A DNA stretch of 64,000 bases from Victivallis vadensis (lineage in GTDB: Bacteria > Verrucomicrobiota > Lentisphaeria > Victivallales > Victivallaceae). A program made the translations under genes and the position numbers. Every line of letters begins with the position of its first letter. Position 1 is the stretch's first letter. The notes beneath the pieces were generated by a model. The model did not search any database. It had not been told where the DNA came from and was given only the letters and a program-made list of their open reading frames with translations. Where the stretch lies: assembly GCF_003096415.1 (NCBI RefSeq), contig NZ_QEKH01000001.1, positions 186,001 through 250,000 on the forward strand, in the 5' to 3' direction. Shown piece by piece: positions 26,681 through 34,902 of this stretch.

Positions 26681-29600
26681 TCAGTGAAAAATCACCACGG
26701 GATATTCATCCGGCGTCTTGCTTTCCCCGATTCCGGGGGCGATGGCAATATAACTTTCCCGCCCTTCCCCGTCATTGTCGTTGACCAGAAGATTGAAACG
26801 AAAGGCACCTCCCCCGACGTTACGGTTCAACCCGATCGTCATAAACGGAATCCGCACCGTATACCCGGTTACCTTCTTCGCTTCATCACGCAGGGTCTCC
26901 AGTTGAATCTCCGCCGCCGTCTTTGAAGGATCGAACCCTTCGGGAGCGTGCCAGAGATGTACGTCGTTTTCGCCATCGTCACGGCGGGAAAGCCCGATTT
27001 CCCAAAGCCCTTTTTGATCAGGAAGTTGCAGTGCGAATTGGATACCGTCTCCCTGATACATCCGTCCGCCCCGGTACGGCTGGCAATGAATGTCGTCGCG
27101 GACATCCACCTTGAGCAGGAGAGCCGTGCCGTCATGTCCGAGCCGGACTTCCGCGCTCAGATCCTCGCCCCCTTTCCAGAAAAGATGTGCGCTGTCCGGA
27201 TGGTTCGCAACGAGAGTTACTATTTGGTCAGCACTCTCAAGTACAAAATCGGGCCGTCCGGACAATCCCCGGTTCAACGGGGTGGCGCAGCGAGCCTTGA
27301 AATGGAGCACTCCTTCCCAGAGGTCATCGACCGCCAACGCGATCCCGATCATCTCCTGCCGGTTATGTAAGTAGCGAAAGTTCTTGTCGGCGGCAATTCG
27401 CAACGTCACTGTCTTCTTCTGCCCCGGAGCGATGCGGAGCGGGAGAATCTTCTCTTTGAGCGTCAGCCCTTCAGGCAACTCCGGTTCGATTCGGAAAGTA
27501 AGCGATGTACCGGTCGGATTCATCAACTCAAACCGGTATTTCCCGGTACCGCCGGGACGGCAGATAAAATCATCGGCCAGCTGAAAAAATTCCCCGCAAA
27601 TCCGTGGCGTTTCCCGCTGCGCGAAACGCAGCGTTGCGGGAATCTCCCCGACCTCGACAACCAATGCGTCGTTACAGACCGGAAGCACCTCTTCATTGCC
27701 GAAAAGGTCGATGCGCGTAACCGGCCCGGAGATTCCGGACAACAGCAGTACCCGACCGCTCCCGCTGGAGGCGCCGCTCCAGTGCGGCAGCAGAAGCTCA
27801 CCCCGGGCATCCCGAAAAAAGAACGCATCAATCCCCTCCCCGGCATCCGCATCCCCAAGATACTCCGCCTCCCGGAAGAGGCGGGCCAGCGTATTGTAGA
27901 CGCCATAAGCCGCCTTGGGGTAAAAATCCCTGGTCAGCAAGCCGAAATTGTGCTCATTCTCCCTGGGGTCGAAACCGTTGTTCCTCAGGTTGAACCAGCT
28001 GTAACCCATTGCGCCGCGCGCCCAGCTGTAGATAAGTTTGCGGTAAAGCGTGATTCCCTGCCCGAGTTCTCCGACATGGATCGAGGAGATCGCCGTTTCA
28101 TTGGCCCACCAGGGAGCTTCCACCTTCAACTCCTTCTTCATCTTCACCAGCCGGTCGATCTGGTTGCGGTAGTCGTGGAACGGACCGTGGCCATGAAACG
28201 CGAAGATATCGTAAGCTCCCCTGCCCTCGACCAGAGTTCTTTGCATATGGTCTTTTTCGACCAGTTTTACGAATCCATTCGGCATGCAGGTGTACCCGCC
28301 GGTAAGTACCTGCATATTCGGATCGGCCCGTTTGGTTTCGGCGTAGGCGATCTTCATCAGTTCAATATACTCCAATGCTGAAAAATTGGCAAAGCCGACA
28401 TGATCCGGTTCATTCCAGACTTCGACATAACGGAGTTTTCCGCGGTAGTGCCCGGCGGCAGAGCGGATAAATCGGCGCCACAGTCCATAATCGGGACGCG
28501 GTTTTCCGGTAAATTTCATAGAAAGCGGCTTCCAGTCTTTTGCCGCCGCCCATTTCGGCAAATAGCAATAGATCGCCTGAAATTCAATACCCTGTTCTTC
28601 AAAAACCCGTAGTGCGTCATCGAATCTTTTAAAATTCAGTTCCGATTGTGCGGTCGGCTGCATGCTTTCCCAGTAGAAATCCACACGCATCACCTTGATG
28701 CCGCACAGCGCCGCCGCCAGCGCCTCGCGCTTCTGGTCCTCGACGGGTTTTCCGAGCGGATGCGTACACCCACCGAAAAGGAATCCTTTTGCCGGGCCGG
28801 GAACGGGTCCGGCGGGCTTCATATAACAGAACCGGAAGGTTTTCTCAAACGGCTTCTTGTGTTCTTCGAATTCGCTGTATTTCACGTCGACGTAATAAAC
28901 ACCGAATTTCTCCGGTTTTACGATCGGAAAGCGCCTGCTTTCGCCGGGAGCGAGGAAGACTTCGCTCTCCTCTCCGCAAACCGGATTGCCATTGACGTCG
29001 GCGACCCGGAACTCCAGTTTGCCGGAAACATCGACGGCGCGGTCGTTCGCCAGCAGGATTCCTGCCTCATTTTCCGGAGTCAGCACATGGACAGCAGTTC
29101 CGGTTTCAAGCACCGGCCGCAGAGGCAGGCGGGTACTGACGATTTCGATTTCCACCGTTCCGATCGCCAGGAAGCCTTCCCCGTCTTTGGAGTTGAAGTC
29201 CGCAGCGAACCCACCGAGCCTCGCCGGAAAATCGATTTTCCTGTTCGCTTTCTTTCCCGCCCCGAAACTCCCTGCTCCGGGAGTTTCGGAGTCAAGCTCA
29301 TAGATGATCTCATTCCAACCGGGCTTGAGCCCGGCAAGCGGCCGGTAAACCTGAAAGGTTTCACCGTCTCTGTCCACGATGCGGAGATTGAGGCTCCGCG
29401 CCTTGCAATGTTCCGGCAGGTACGCCTGAACCCGAATCTTCACTTTCAGGAATTCCGGAAGGATCAGCTTGTCCGTGGTATGAAATTCGAAATGACCGGC
29501 ACGGGCATTGTTCCAATCGATTCTGAGCGCCTTACGCCGATCGAAGGTATCGATTCCAGCTGCCTGCTCCCGTTTGCCGGGAGTATGCAACCGGATGCTT

Positions 29601-29683
29601 TCAGGAGCAACAGCACCGAAATCGACCAGCGGAGCGGCATTCAGAATGCCGATGGAGAAAAACAGGACGACAGAATATCGCAT
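26681..29683 (-). CDS. Secreted clan GH-A-like glycosidase with C-terminal CBM9-like domain, unit M2
   Basis: 1000 residues from the ATG at 29683 (GAGG 9 nt upstream); an ATG at 29698 is possible. Signal peptide MRYSVVLFFSIGILNAAP. An N-terminal beta domain (to about 200) is followed by a TIM barrel in which YVEVWNEPDH gives the acid/base Glu425 and WWANETAIS the nucleophile Glu529, the GH39/GH5-type arrangement. Beta domains and a C-terminal DOMON/CBM9-like module follow (LLLKVDVRDDIH ... GDGIQFALQLPD). Substrate unknown. It follows a pseudopilin by about 24 nt. Its closest relative in the window is the GH gene at 54015; the motif spacing (104 residues) is the same. Confidence 0.85.
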   Translation of the reverse strand: MRYSVVLFFSIGILNAAPLVDFGAVAPESIRLHTPGKREQAAGIDTFDRRKALRIDWNNARAGHFEFHTTDKLILPEFLKVKIRVQAYLPEHCKARSLNLRIVDRDGETFQVYRPLAGLKPGWNEIIYELDSETPGAGSFGAGKKANRKIDFPARLGGFAADFNSKDGEGFLAIGTVEIEIVSTRLPLRPVLETGTAVHVLTPENEAGILLANDRAVDVSGKLEFRVADVNGNPVCGEESEVFLAPGESRRFPIVKPEKFGVYYVDVKYSEFEEHKKPFEKTFRFCYMKPAGPVPGPAKGFLFGGCTHPLGKPVEDQKREALAAALCGIKVMRVDFYWESMQPTAQSELNFKRFDDALRVFEEQGIEFQAIYCYLPKWAAAKDWKPLSMKFTGKPRPDYGLWRRFIRSAAGHYRGKLRYVEVWNEPDHVGFANFSALEYIELMKIAYAETKRADPNMQVLTGGYTCMPNGFVKLVEKDHMQRTLVEGRGAYDIFAFHGHGPFHDYRNQIDRLVKMKKELKVEAPWWANETAISSIHVGELGQGITLYRKLIYSWARGAMGYSWFNLRNNGFDPRENEHNFGLLTRDFYPKAAYGVYNTLARLFREAEYLGDADAGEGIDAFFFRDARGELLLPHWSGASSGSGRVLLLSGISGPVTRIDLFGNEEVLPVCNDALVVEVGEIPATLRFAQRETPRICGEFFQLADDFICRPGGTGKYRFELMNPTGTSLTFRIEPELPEGLTLKEKILPLRIAPGQKKTVTLRIAADKNFRYLHNRQEMIGIALAVDDLWEGVLHFKARCATPLNRGLSGRPDFVLESADQIVTLVANHPDSAHLFWKGGEDLSAEVRLGHDGTALLLKVDVRDDIHCQPYRGGRMYQGDGIQFALQLPDQKGLWEIGLSRRDDGENDVHLWHAPEGFDPSKTAAEIQLETLRDEAKKVTGYTVRIPFMTIGLNRNVGGGAFRFNLLVNDNDGEGRESYIAIAPGIGESKTPDEYPVVIFH

Positions 29684-29707
29684 TCCCGGAAACCTCATAA
29701 TTTAAGT

Positions 29708-31060
29708 TTATTCGGCCTCGTCCAACAAGGTCAGGCGCTTCAGGTAAGTCGTTCCCGGACGGTAAGTGCTGAGAGCCGCCCAGGAAGCGGAGCCATTCGC
29801 ACGCGATATGGTAATTCCATTGCCGTGCAACGGCGCCGCAAATCCCACCGTCACACCGTTGCGGAGCAACCGGTCTCCGGAAATACAGAAAACAAGAACC
29901 TCGCTTTTAAGGCGGCTGTATTTTTTATTGAAATGCGGAATACTTGCTTCACTGGTGAAGTTGGCGGAATCACGGTGATAAATATAATCGGTAAAATTCA
30001 TGGCATTGCTGGCCCAGCCATCCGCCGGTTTGCTGCCGCACTTCAGGACTTTCGGCCGATTCCTGCCGTAAACCCGTACTCCATACGAAAGCGGAGTCCC
30101 CAGATATCCTCCGGCGGCGACCAGCCCCAATCCGCCGTTTGTAATGACACCCCCCAGCGCTTCGGAAATGGAGCGGTTGTCGATGGCGGAGTTGCGGATA
30201 GTGGAACAAGTAGCCGGGAGCACGTCATCGAAATCGTTGACATACAGGGCGATTCCCGTATTGATCTGCCGCTGATTGCTGATGCAGCCGGAGGTATATG
30301 CCTTCTCCCGCGCCTTATTGAGCGCGGGCAACAGCATCGCCGCCAATATCGCGATGATCGCAATCACCACGAGCAGCTCAATAAGGGTAAACGGCCTTAC
30401 ATGGCGGAATGCGGGGGGCGTGTCCGCCGCCCCCCGCGCCCCCTGCGTCCGGCAAGGTGCCGGTGCCGGGTACGGGGCGGTGCAGTGCGGGAGGACGGTC
30501 GGTCGGCGGTGGGAAGAAGATCCGCAATAACGTGAAGTTGTCTTCCCGCTTTTTTGCGGAAAGGCAACTTCACGTTTTTGCTCCGACTTGCCGCTTGCAG
30601 AGCATTGGCAAAGGCGTGAGAGCTTGCGGGAAATGAGAGAGATGTGTGGATCAGCTGGTACGGGGAGAGACGCGACGCTGGTCGCCGCTTTCTCTCCCCC
30701 GAACCCCTCTCTTTCACGCAGAGCGGGAGCGGAAGAGAGAACGTGGGGCCGGGGGAGCAGAGCTCCCCAGCGGGATAAGTAGGAGGAACGCAGTGACGAC
30801 GCACATCCCGTTACCCGGCAGCGGCACCTTGCCGCCTCTCTTTCACGCAGAGCGGGAGCAGAAGAGAGAACGAGAGGCCGGGGGAGCAGAGCTCTCCAGC
30901 GGGATAAGTAGGAGGAACGCAGTGACGACGCACATCCCGTTACCCGGCAGCGGCACCTTGCCGCCTCTCTTTTACGCAGAGCGGTATATGAAAGAAAATT
31001 GTATATTTGACAAGTTTCAATAACGAGAAATTCGATCATGGTAAATAATTGCGGTTTCAT
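29708..31060 (-). CDS. Pseudopilin with long in-frame repeat insertion before the prepilin motif, unit M2
   Basis: 450 residues from the ATG at 31060, which has an AAGGAGG site 9 nt upstream. The first residues [15 protein letters not shown] already look like a prepilin start. They are followed by about 200 residues encoded by repeat DNA (two 43-codon tandem units, then a 320-bp palindromic element). A second, complete motif, [14 protein letters not shown], begins at Phe224. The C-terminal part is a normal H-X9-(N/D)G pseudopilin ([16 protein letters not shown]), similar throughout to the pseudopilin at 57084. No in-frame start lies near Phe224, so translation must cross the insertion or the gene is silent. 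Residue before Phe224 is Pro. It lies between the LacI gene (13 nt) and the glycosidase gene. Confidence 0.75.
   Translation of the reverse strand: MKPQLFTMIEFLVIETCQIYNFLSYTALRKREAARCRCRVTGCASSLRSSYLSRWRALLPRPLVLSSAPALREREAARCRCRVTGCASSLRSSYLSRWGALLPRPHVLSSAPALREREGFGGEKAATSVASLPVPADPHISLISRKLSRLCQCSASGKSEQKREVAFPQKSGKTTSRYCGSSSHRRPTVLPHCTAPYPAPAPCRTQGARGAADTPPAFRHVRPFTLIELLVVIAIIAILAAMLLPALNKAREKAYTSGCISNQRQINTGIALYVNDFDDVLPATCSTIRNSAIDNRSISEALGGVITNGGLGLVAAGGYLGTPLSYGVRVYGRNRPKVLKCGSKPADGWASNAMNFTDYIYHRDSANFTSEASIPHFNKKYSRLKSEVLVFCISGDRLLRNGVTVGFAAPLHGNGITISRANGSASWAALSTYRPGTTYLKRLTLLDEAE
30397..30715 (-). repeat. In-frame palindromic element, copy P2
   Basis: About 320 bp, read on the minus strand from GAAAGAGAGGGGTTCGGGGG to the codons just before FTLIELL. 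It aligns without internal gaps to copy P1 at 35011-35334; differences are substitutions. Central hairpin: AACGTGAAGTTG at 30575-30564 pairs with CAACTTCACGTT at 30540-30529 (12-bp arms). A second GC-rich hairpin around GGCACCTTGCC follows near 30455. Confidence 0.85.
30708..30965. repeat. Two 129-bp tandem repeats plus a partial third
   Basis: Units begin at 30708, 30837 and (partial, about 25 bp) 30966. The period of 129 bp is 43 codons, so the pseudopilin reading frame is kept. Each full unit holds one exact copy of the 22-bp hairpin sequence also found at 18618-18661. The two units differ at only a few bases, so the duplication is recent. Confidence 0.9.
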
Positions 31061-31073
31061 TGCCGGCACCTCC

Positions 31074-32075
31074 TTATTGTATTTTGGCCGCTTCTGATGA
31101 AGTACTTTTTCGTATGACCAGTTCGGGAACTATTTTCAATGATGACGGCATCGGATTTTCCGGATTAAGTTCATGCATCAGAACCTGTACCGTATGAGCA
31201 GCCAGCAGAGAAATGGGCAGATGCAGTGTCGTCAGCTGCGGGGAAATCATCGTCGCCACCGACGAGTCGTCGTGTCCGATGATCGAGAGTTTTCCGGGCA
31301 CATGAATTCCATGATCGTTCGCCCACTGAATCAATCCGGCGGCAATAGAGTCATTCCCGGCCAGAACGGCGGTTGCATCGGATGCGAACACCTCTTCGGC
31401 CAAACGGACGCCCGACTCAATCGTATTGCCCTCCTGATGGAAAATGCGAAGCTGCTGCCCCAGTTTTTCCATTTCCATGCAATATGCCGCAAGGCAGGGA
31501 TTGGTTGCTCCAAGGTCATAGCTGTGGTCCGGAATTGAGATGATTGCAATCCGACGATGTCCCAATTCCGCAAGATGGGCAATGGCGGAACGAATTCCGG
31601 CGGCGAGATCAATCTCCAATGGCGCTTCCCGGTGCCTCAGGTAAGTCACCAGCGGGATGCCGCCTGCGAGCTCCTGTGCTTCCCTCTCCTCCAGAACAGG
31701 AAGCGTATTCAGAATGCCGTCCACCATGCCGTTGGAGAATTCCATCAGCAGGGCGCGTCCGTCGTCGAGCCGATCGGAACTTGCCAATACCATCCGGAGC
31801 GAATGGCGCGACAGCTCCCGCCTGAATGCCTCGAGCAATGCCATGGTATGAAGATTGTTCAGGTTGTCCACCAGGATTCCCACCAGACCGGAACTGCGGG
31901 TATTCATCATCCGCGCCGCAAAATTCGGCCGATATCCGAGAACTTCGACCGCCGACTCCACTTTACTGCGAAGTTCGGCACTGACCTGACGCTTCCCGCT
32001 CAAAGCATGAGAAACTGTCGTTTTGGAAATTCCCAGATAGTTCGCCACATCCGCTATGGTTACATGACCGCTCAT
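31074..32075 (-). CDS. LacI-family transcriptional regulator, unit M2
   Basis: 333 residues from the ATG at 32075. N-terminal LacI helix-turn-helix ([20 protein letters not shown], residues 6-25), hinge helix region ([15 protein letters not shown]), then the periplasmic-binding-protein-like sensor with ILVDNLNN and [20 protein letters not shown]. Regulator of the pseudopilin/glycosidase genes that follow on the same strand; its stop lies 13 nt before the pseudopilin start. Upstream are a near-consensus promoter and two copies of a CAAACCGGTTTG palindrome, so it very probably represses itself and the whole unit until its sugar binds. Confidence 0.93.
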   Translation of the reverse strand: MSGHVTIADVANYLGISKTTVSHALSGKRQVSAELRSKVESAVEVLGYRPNFAARMMNTRSSGLVGILVDNLNNLHTMALLEAFRRELSRHSLRMVLASSDRLDDGRALLMEFSNGMVDGILNTLPVLEEREAQELAGGIPLVTYLRHREAPLEIDLAAGIRSAIAHLAELGHRRIAIISIPDHSYDLGATNPCLAAYCMEMEKLGQQLRIFHQEGNTIESGVRLAEEVFASDATAVLAGNDSIAAGLIQWANDHGIHVPGKLSIIGHDDSSVATMISPQLTTLHLPISLLAAHTVQVLMHELNPENPMPSSLKIVPELVIRKSTSSEAAKIQ

Positions 32076-32098
32076 ATGATTTCTTTCATCCTTAATTC

Positions 32099-32156
32099 GC
32101 AAACCGGTTTGCGGTGTTTGTTCATATATTATACCAAACCGGTTTGCAAAAGTCAA
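32099..32156 (-). promoter_or_regulatory. Promoter with two LacI-type operators
   Basis: Minus strand: TTGACT (32156-32151), 17-nt spacer, TATAAT (32133-32128). A perfect palindrome CAAACCGGTTTG (32135-32146) fills the spacer, and a second, GCAAACCGGTTTGC (32099-32112), lies just downstream of the expected transcription start. The centres are 35 bp apart. The central CG and 12-14-bp length fit LacI/GalR operators. Binding should block the polymerase directly. Confidence 0.85.
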
Positions 32157-32189
32157 TAGCCCAAGACGGAAAATCGCAAAAAAAAATTT

Positions 32190-32437
32190 CAATGGACCGA
32201 CGGCGTCGAATATTTTCCGAAAGCGGGCGAGCTTTACCGGATTCCCGACAGCGGGCGACAGGCGTACTGGTCCGGCAGCGAGGAACCGTGGATCAAACAC
32301 TGTTTCAACGTCAACGGTCCGCTGGTGCCGGAACTGCTGAAACTCTATTCGCTGGAAAATGTCCGGCTGATCCACAATTCTCCCGTCCGGAACGTTTCGC
32401 CGACGGACTGCCCGCGCCGCCGCAAAATTGGACGAAA
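32190..32437 (+). pseudogene. Internal fragment of a duplicated AraC gene, copy 2
   Basis: DNA from about 32197 to 32400 is a close copy of the middle of the intact AraC gene (25615-25825). The start is missing, and an internal deletion of roughly 500 bp joins it to the sequence found after the stop of the intact copy. No usable frame remains. Upstream DNA to 32160 belongs to the LacI promoter region. Confidence 0.85.
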
Positions 32438-32533
32438 TGCCCGGTTCTGCGGATTTTCCGCCATTTCTTTCCCCGGAAACGGCGTTATATTCCCTTCAGA
32501 ATATCTTGAATGCAATGAATGGAAAGCAGGAAC

Positions 32534-33661
32534 ATGGATCGGAAAATCGACGTCGGCTGTTATTATTTCCCGAATTACCACCCCAACGACGCCCGCAACG
32601 CGGCCGTCCACGGCTCCGGCTGGAGCGAATGGGAACTGGTCAAGGCCGCCCGGCCCCGGTTTCCCGGCCACCGCCAGCCTCTCAAGCCGCTCTGGGGGTA
32701 TACCGACGAATCCCGCCCGGAGGTGATGGCCCGGAAGATCGATGCGGCCTGGTCGCACGGCATCGACTATTTCATCTTCGATTATTACCACTACAATGAC
32801 GGCACTTTCCTGTCCGGCTGTCTGGACAGGGGGTTCCTGCCCGCCGCCGCGGAGTCGCCGCTGAAATTCGCCTTGATGTGGGCCAACCACGACTGGCTCG
32901 ACATCCACCCCTGCGGACGGGTCAGCCGTCCGCTGCTCTATCCGGGCAAGGTGGATCAGGACGGCTTCCGGCGGATGTGCCGCCACGTGACCGAACACTA
33001 TTTCAGGCACCCCAGCTATTACACGATCAACGGAATGCCATACTTCTCCATCTATCATCTGGAACTCCTGATCGAAAGCTGCGGCGGCTTTGCCGGAACG
33101 CGTGAAGCCCTGCAATGGTTCCGGGAAGAGGCGCGCCGGGCCGGCCTGCCGGGAGTCCACCTGAACGCGGTGATCTGGGGCAGCCCCGTGCTGCCCGGCG
33201 AAACCGAGTTGACCGAACAGGAAAAGGTGGTGCAGCAACTGGGATTCGACTCCGCCGCCAGTTACGTATGGATTCACCACATCGACCTGCCGAAAGCGGC
33301 GCAATATCCGTATCTGGAGGCGTTTCAGGCCTATTGGCGAAAGTGGGATGAAATCGAACGCCAATACCGCATCCCCTATTTTCCAAATGTCACCGCAGGC
33401 TGGGACCCCTCCCCGCGCACGCTGATGACCGACCGCTGGGAACCGGTCGGCTATCCCTACACCTGCACGTTGTCGGAAAACACGCCGGAAAACTTCCGCC
33501 GCGCCCTCGCGGCCACCCGCGACCGGCTGCTGAAATCGGAAATCCGCACCTTCAGCATCAACTGCTGGAACGAGTGGACCGAAGGCAGCATGCTCGAACC
33601 CGAAGCCCGATACGGTTACGGTTATCTCGACGCGCTGAAAGCCGTCTTTCCACGCACCTGA
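32534..33661 (+). CDS. Glycoside hydrolase family 99-like (WbsX-type) protein
   Basis: 375 residues from the ATG at 32534 (AAGCAGGAAC upstream); an ATG at 32519 is also in frame. Motifs of the GH99-like/WbsX family: VGCYYFPNYHPND, SGWSEWELVKAA, FIFDYYHYNDGTFLSG, FALMWANHDW and NCWNEWTEGSMLEPE near the C-terminus. Members act on mannose- or other sugar-containing glycans, as hydrolases or in polysaccharide synthesis loci. No signal peptide. It stands behind a broken AraC gene, so its original regulator is lost. Codon use and GC match the neighbours. Confidence 0.85.
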   Translation: MDRKIDVGCYYFPNYHPNDARNAAVHGSGWSEWELVKAARPRFPGHRQPLKPLWGYTDESRPEVMARKIDAAWSHGIDYFIFDYYHYNDGTFLSGCLDRGFLPAAAESPLKFALMWANHDWLDIHPCGRVSRPLLYPGKVDQDGFRRMCRHVTEHYFRHPSYYTINGMPYFSIYHLELLIESCGGFAGTREALQWFREEARRAGLPGVHLNAVIWGSPVLPGETELTEQEKVVQQLGFDSAASYVWIHHIDLPKAAQYPYLEAFQAYWRKWDEIERQYRIPYFPNVTAGWDPSPRTLMTDRWEPVGYPYTCTLSENTPENFRRALAATRDRLLKSEIRTFSINCWNEWTEGSMLEPEARYGYGYLDALKAVFPRT

Positions 33662-33715
33662 ATCCGCCTTTGCCGCCGAACGGAACAAAAATCATGATTT
33701 TTTCGTATTTTCCTC

Positions 33716-33832
33716 TTGACAAAACGCCGGGAATCGTTCATAATATATTCAGTTAATCAATTAATCTTCCATTTCCGGTTTCTGCGGTTATCAGGGAAAT
33801 TAGATTGGTTTCTCCTTGGATTAATCAATTAA
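33716..33832 (+). promoter_or_regulatory. Promoter and paired operators of the LacI-type gene of unit M3
   Basis: TTGACA (33716-33721), 17-nt spacer, CATAAT (33739-33744). Two identical 12-bp sites TTAATCAATTAA (arms TTAAT/ATTAA) at 33753-33764 and 33821-33832, 68 bp apart, the second 18 nt before the start codon. Their identity and placement suggest autoregulation, with a loop between sites. They are AT-rich, unlike the CG-centred sites of the LacI gene at 32075. Confidence 0.75.
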
Positions 33833-33850
33833 CCAAAAAATTTGGGAATT

Positions 33851-34894
33851 ATGAACGACAGGCGGAAAAATCTGAGTCTGGCTGAAATCGGCCGCCGTTT
33901 TCACGTCAGCGCGGCAACGGTCAGCAACATCCTCAACAACAAGGGCAAATTCTCGCCGGAACTCGCCGGAAAGATTCTCGCCTTCGTCGACGAGGTCGAA
34001 TACCGTCCCAACCTGCTGGCGCAATCATTGAAAGGCAACAGCAAGATCGTCGGCTTCTGCCTGCGCGGCAACCTCGAAGACCCGTGGTATATCCGGGTGA
34101 TGGCCGAAGTCCAGAACGGACTGCGCCGCCACGGCTTCTACGTCGGCACCGTGCTCGGCGAACAGGACCTGCTCCAGGTGCGGCAGACGCTCGACCTCTT
34201 CATCCAGCTGCGGGCGGCTGCCGTGGTGCTCGGCCCGCTCGGCTACACCGCCGAATACGAGGAGCTCCGGCCCGTGCTCGATAAGCTCAACTTCGTAACC
34301 GCGTTCGATACGCTCGAACCGATGCCGCTGCCCAGCGTCCGGGTGAACGTCTATCGGGCGGCCTGCGGCGGCGTCCGCCATCTTTACGACTGCGGCCACC
34401 GCCGGATCGGTTACATCGGCCCGAAAACCCCGGCGCTCGCCGACCGCTACAGCGGCTATCACCATACCGTACACGAACTGGCGCTGCCGTTCAACGACGG
34501 CTGGCTCGTCCCGGAAACCGATTCGCTCGGGGAGCTGGAAAGCGGCCTGCGCCGTGTCTGCGCCCGGCCGGACCGTCCCACCGCCTTCTTCTGCCAGAGC
34601 GACCTGATCGCGATGCGGGCGATGAAGGCGCTTTACCGGCTCGGTTTCCGGGTGCCGGAGGATTTTTCACTGCTCGGCGTGAACAACACACGGGAATCCG
34701 AACTGAGCATCCCCGGCCTGAGCACAATGGGCTTCGACAGCACCGCTTACGCCGATGCGATCGTCGCAACGGTCCTCGATGGACTCGACGGGAAAATCCA
34801 CCCGGAAAACGCCTCGCGCACCGTGAATCCCGTACTGGTCAAACGCGAGAGCGTCAAAATGATTCCAGCAGAAAACTCCAACCTGAATCAATAG
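33851..34894 (+). CDS. LacI-family transcriptional regulator, unit M3
   Basis: 347 residues from the ATG at 33851 (a TTG at 33842 is in frame but unlikely). The helix-turn-helix is [20 protein letters not shown], residues 8-27, with hinge [12 protein letters not shown]. The sensor domain contains [21 protein letters not shown] and [19 protein letters not shown]. It begins the unit regulator-pseudopilin-beta-helix protein-glycosidase, with 8 nt to the pseudopilin start, and has two upstream operator-like sites. The sugar is unknown. Confidence 0.93.
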   Translation: MNDRRKNLSLAEIGRRFHVSAATVSNILNNKGKFSPELAGKILAFVDEVEYRPNLLAQSLKGNSKIVGFCLRGNLEDPWYIRVMAEVQNGLRRHGFYVGTVLGEQDLLQVRQTLDLFIQLRAAAVVLGPLGYTAEYEELRPVLDKLNFVTAFDTLEPMPLPSVRVNVYRAACGGVRHLYDCGHRRIGYIGPKTPALADRYSGYHHTVHELALPFNDGWLVPETDSLGELESGLRRVCARPDRPTAFFCQSDLIAMRAMKALYRLGFRVPEDFSLLGVNNTRESELSIPGLSTMGFDSTAYADAIVATVLDGLDGKIHPENASRTVNPVLVKRESVKMIPAENSNLNQ

Positions 34895-34902
34895 GAGCCG
34901 CC

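Noticed and set aside
30708-30965. CRISPR array
   Set aside because: Two 129-bp direct repeats with no spacers and no cas genes; simple tandem duplication.
33687-33703. Terminator after the GH99-like gene
   Set aside because: The AAAAATCATGATTTTT palindrome is AT-only and weak; it lies just before the next promoter and could be chance.
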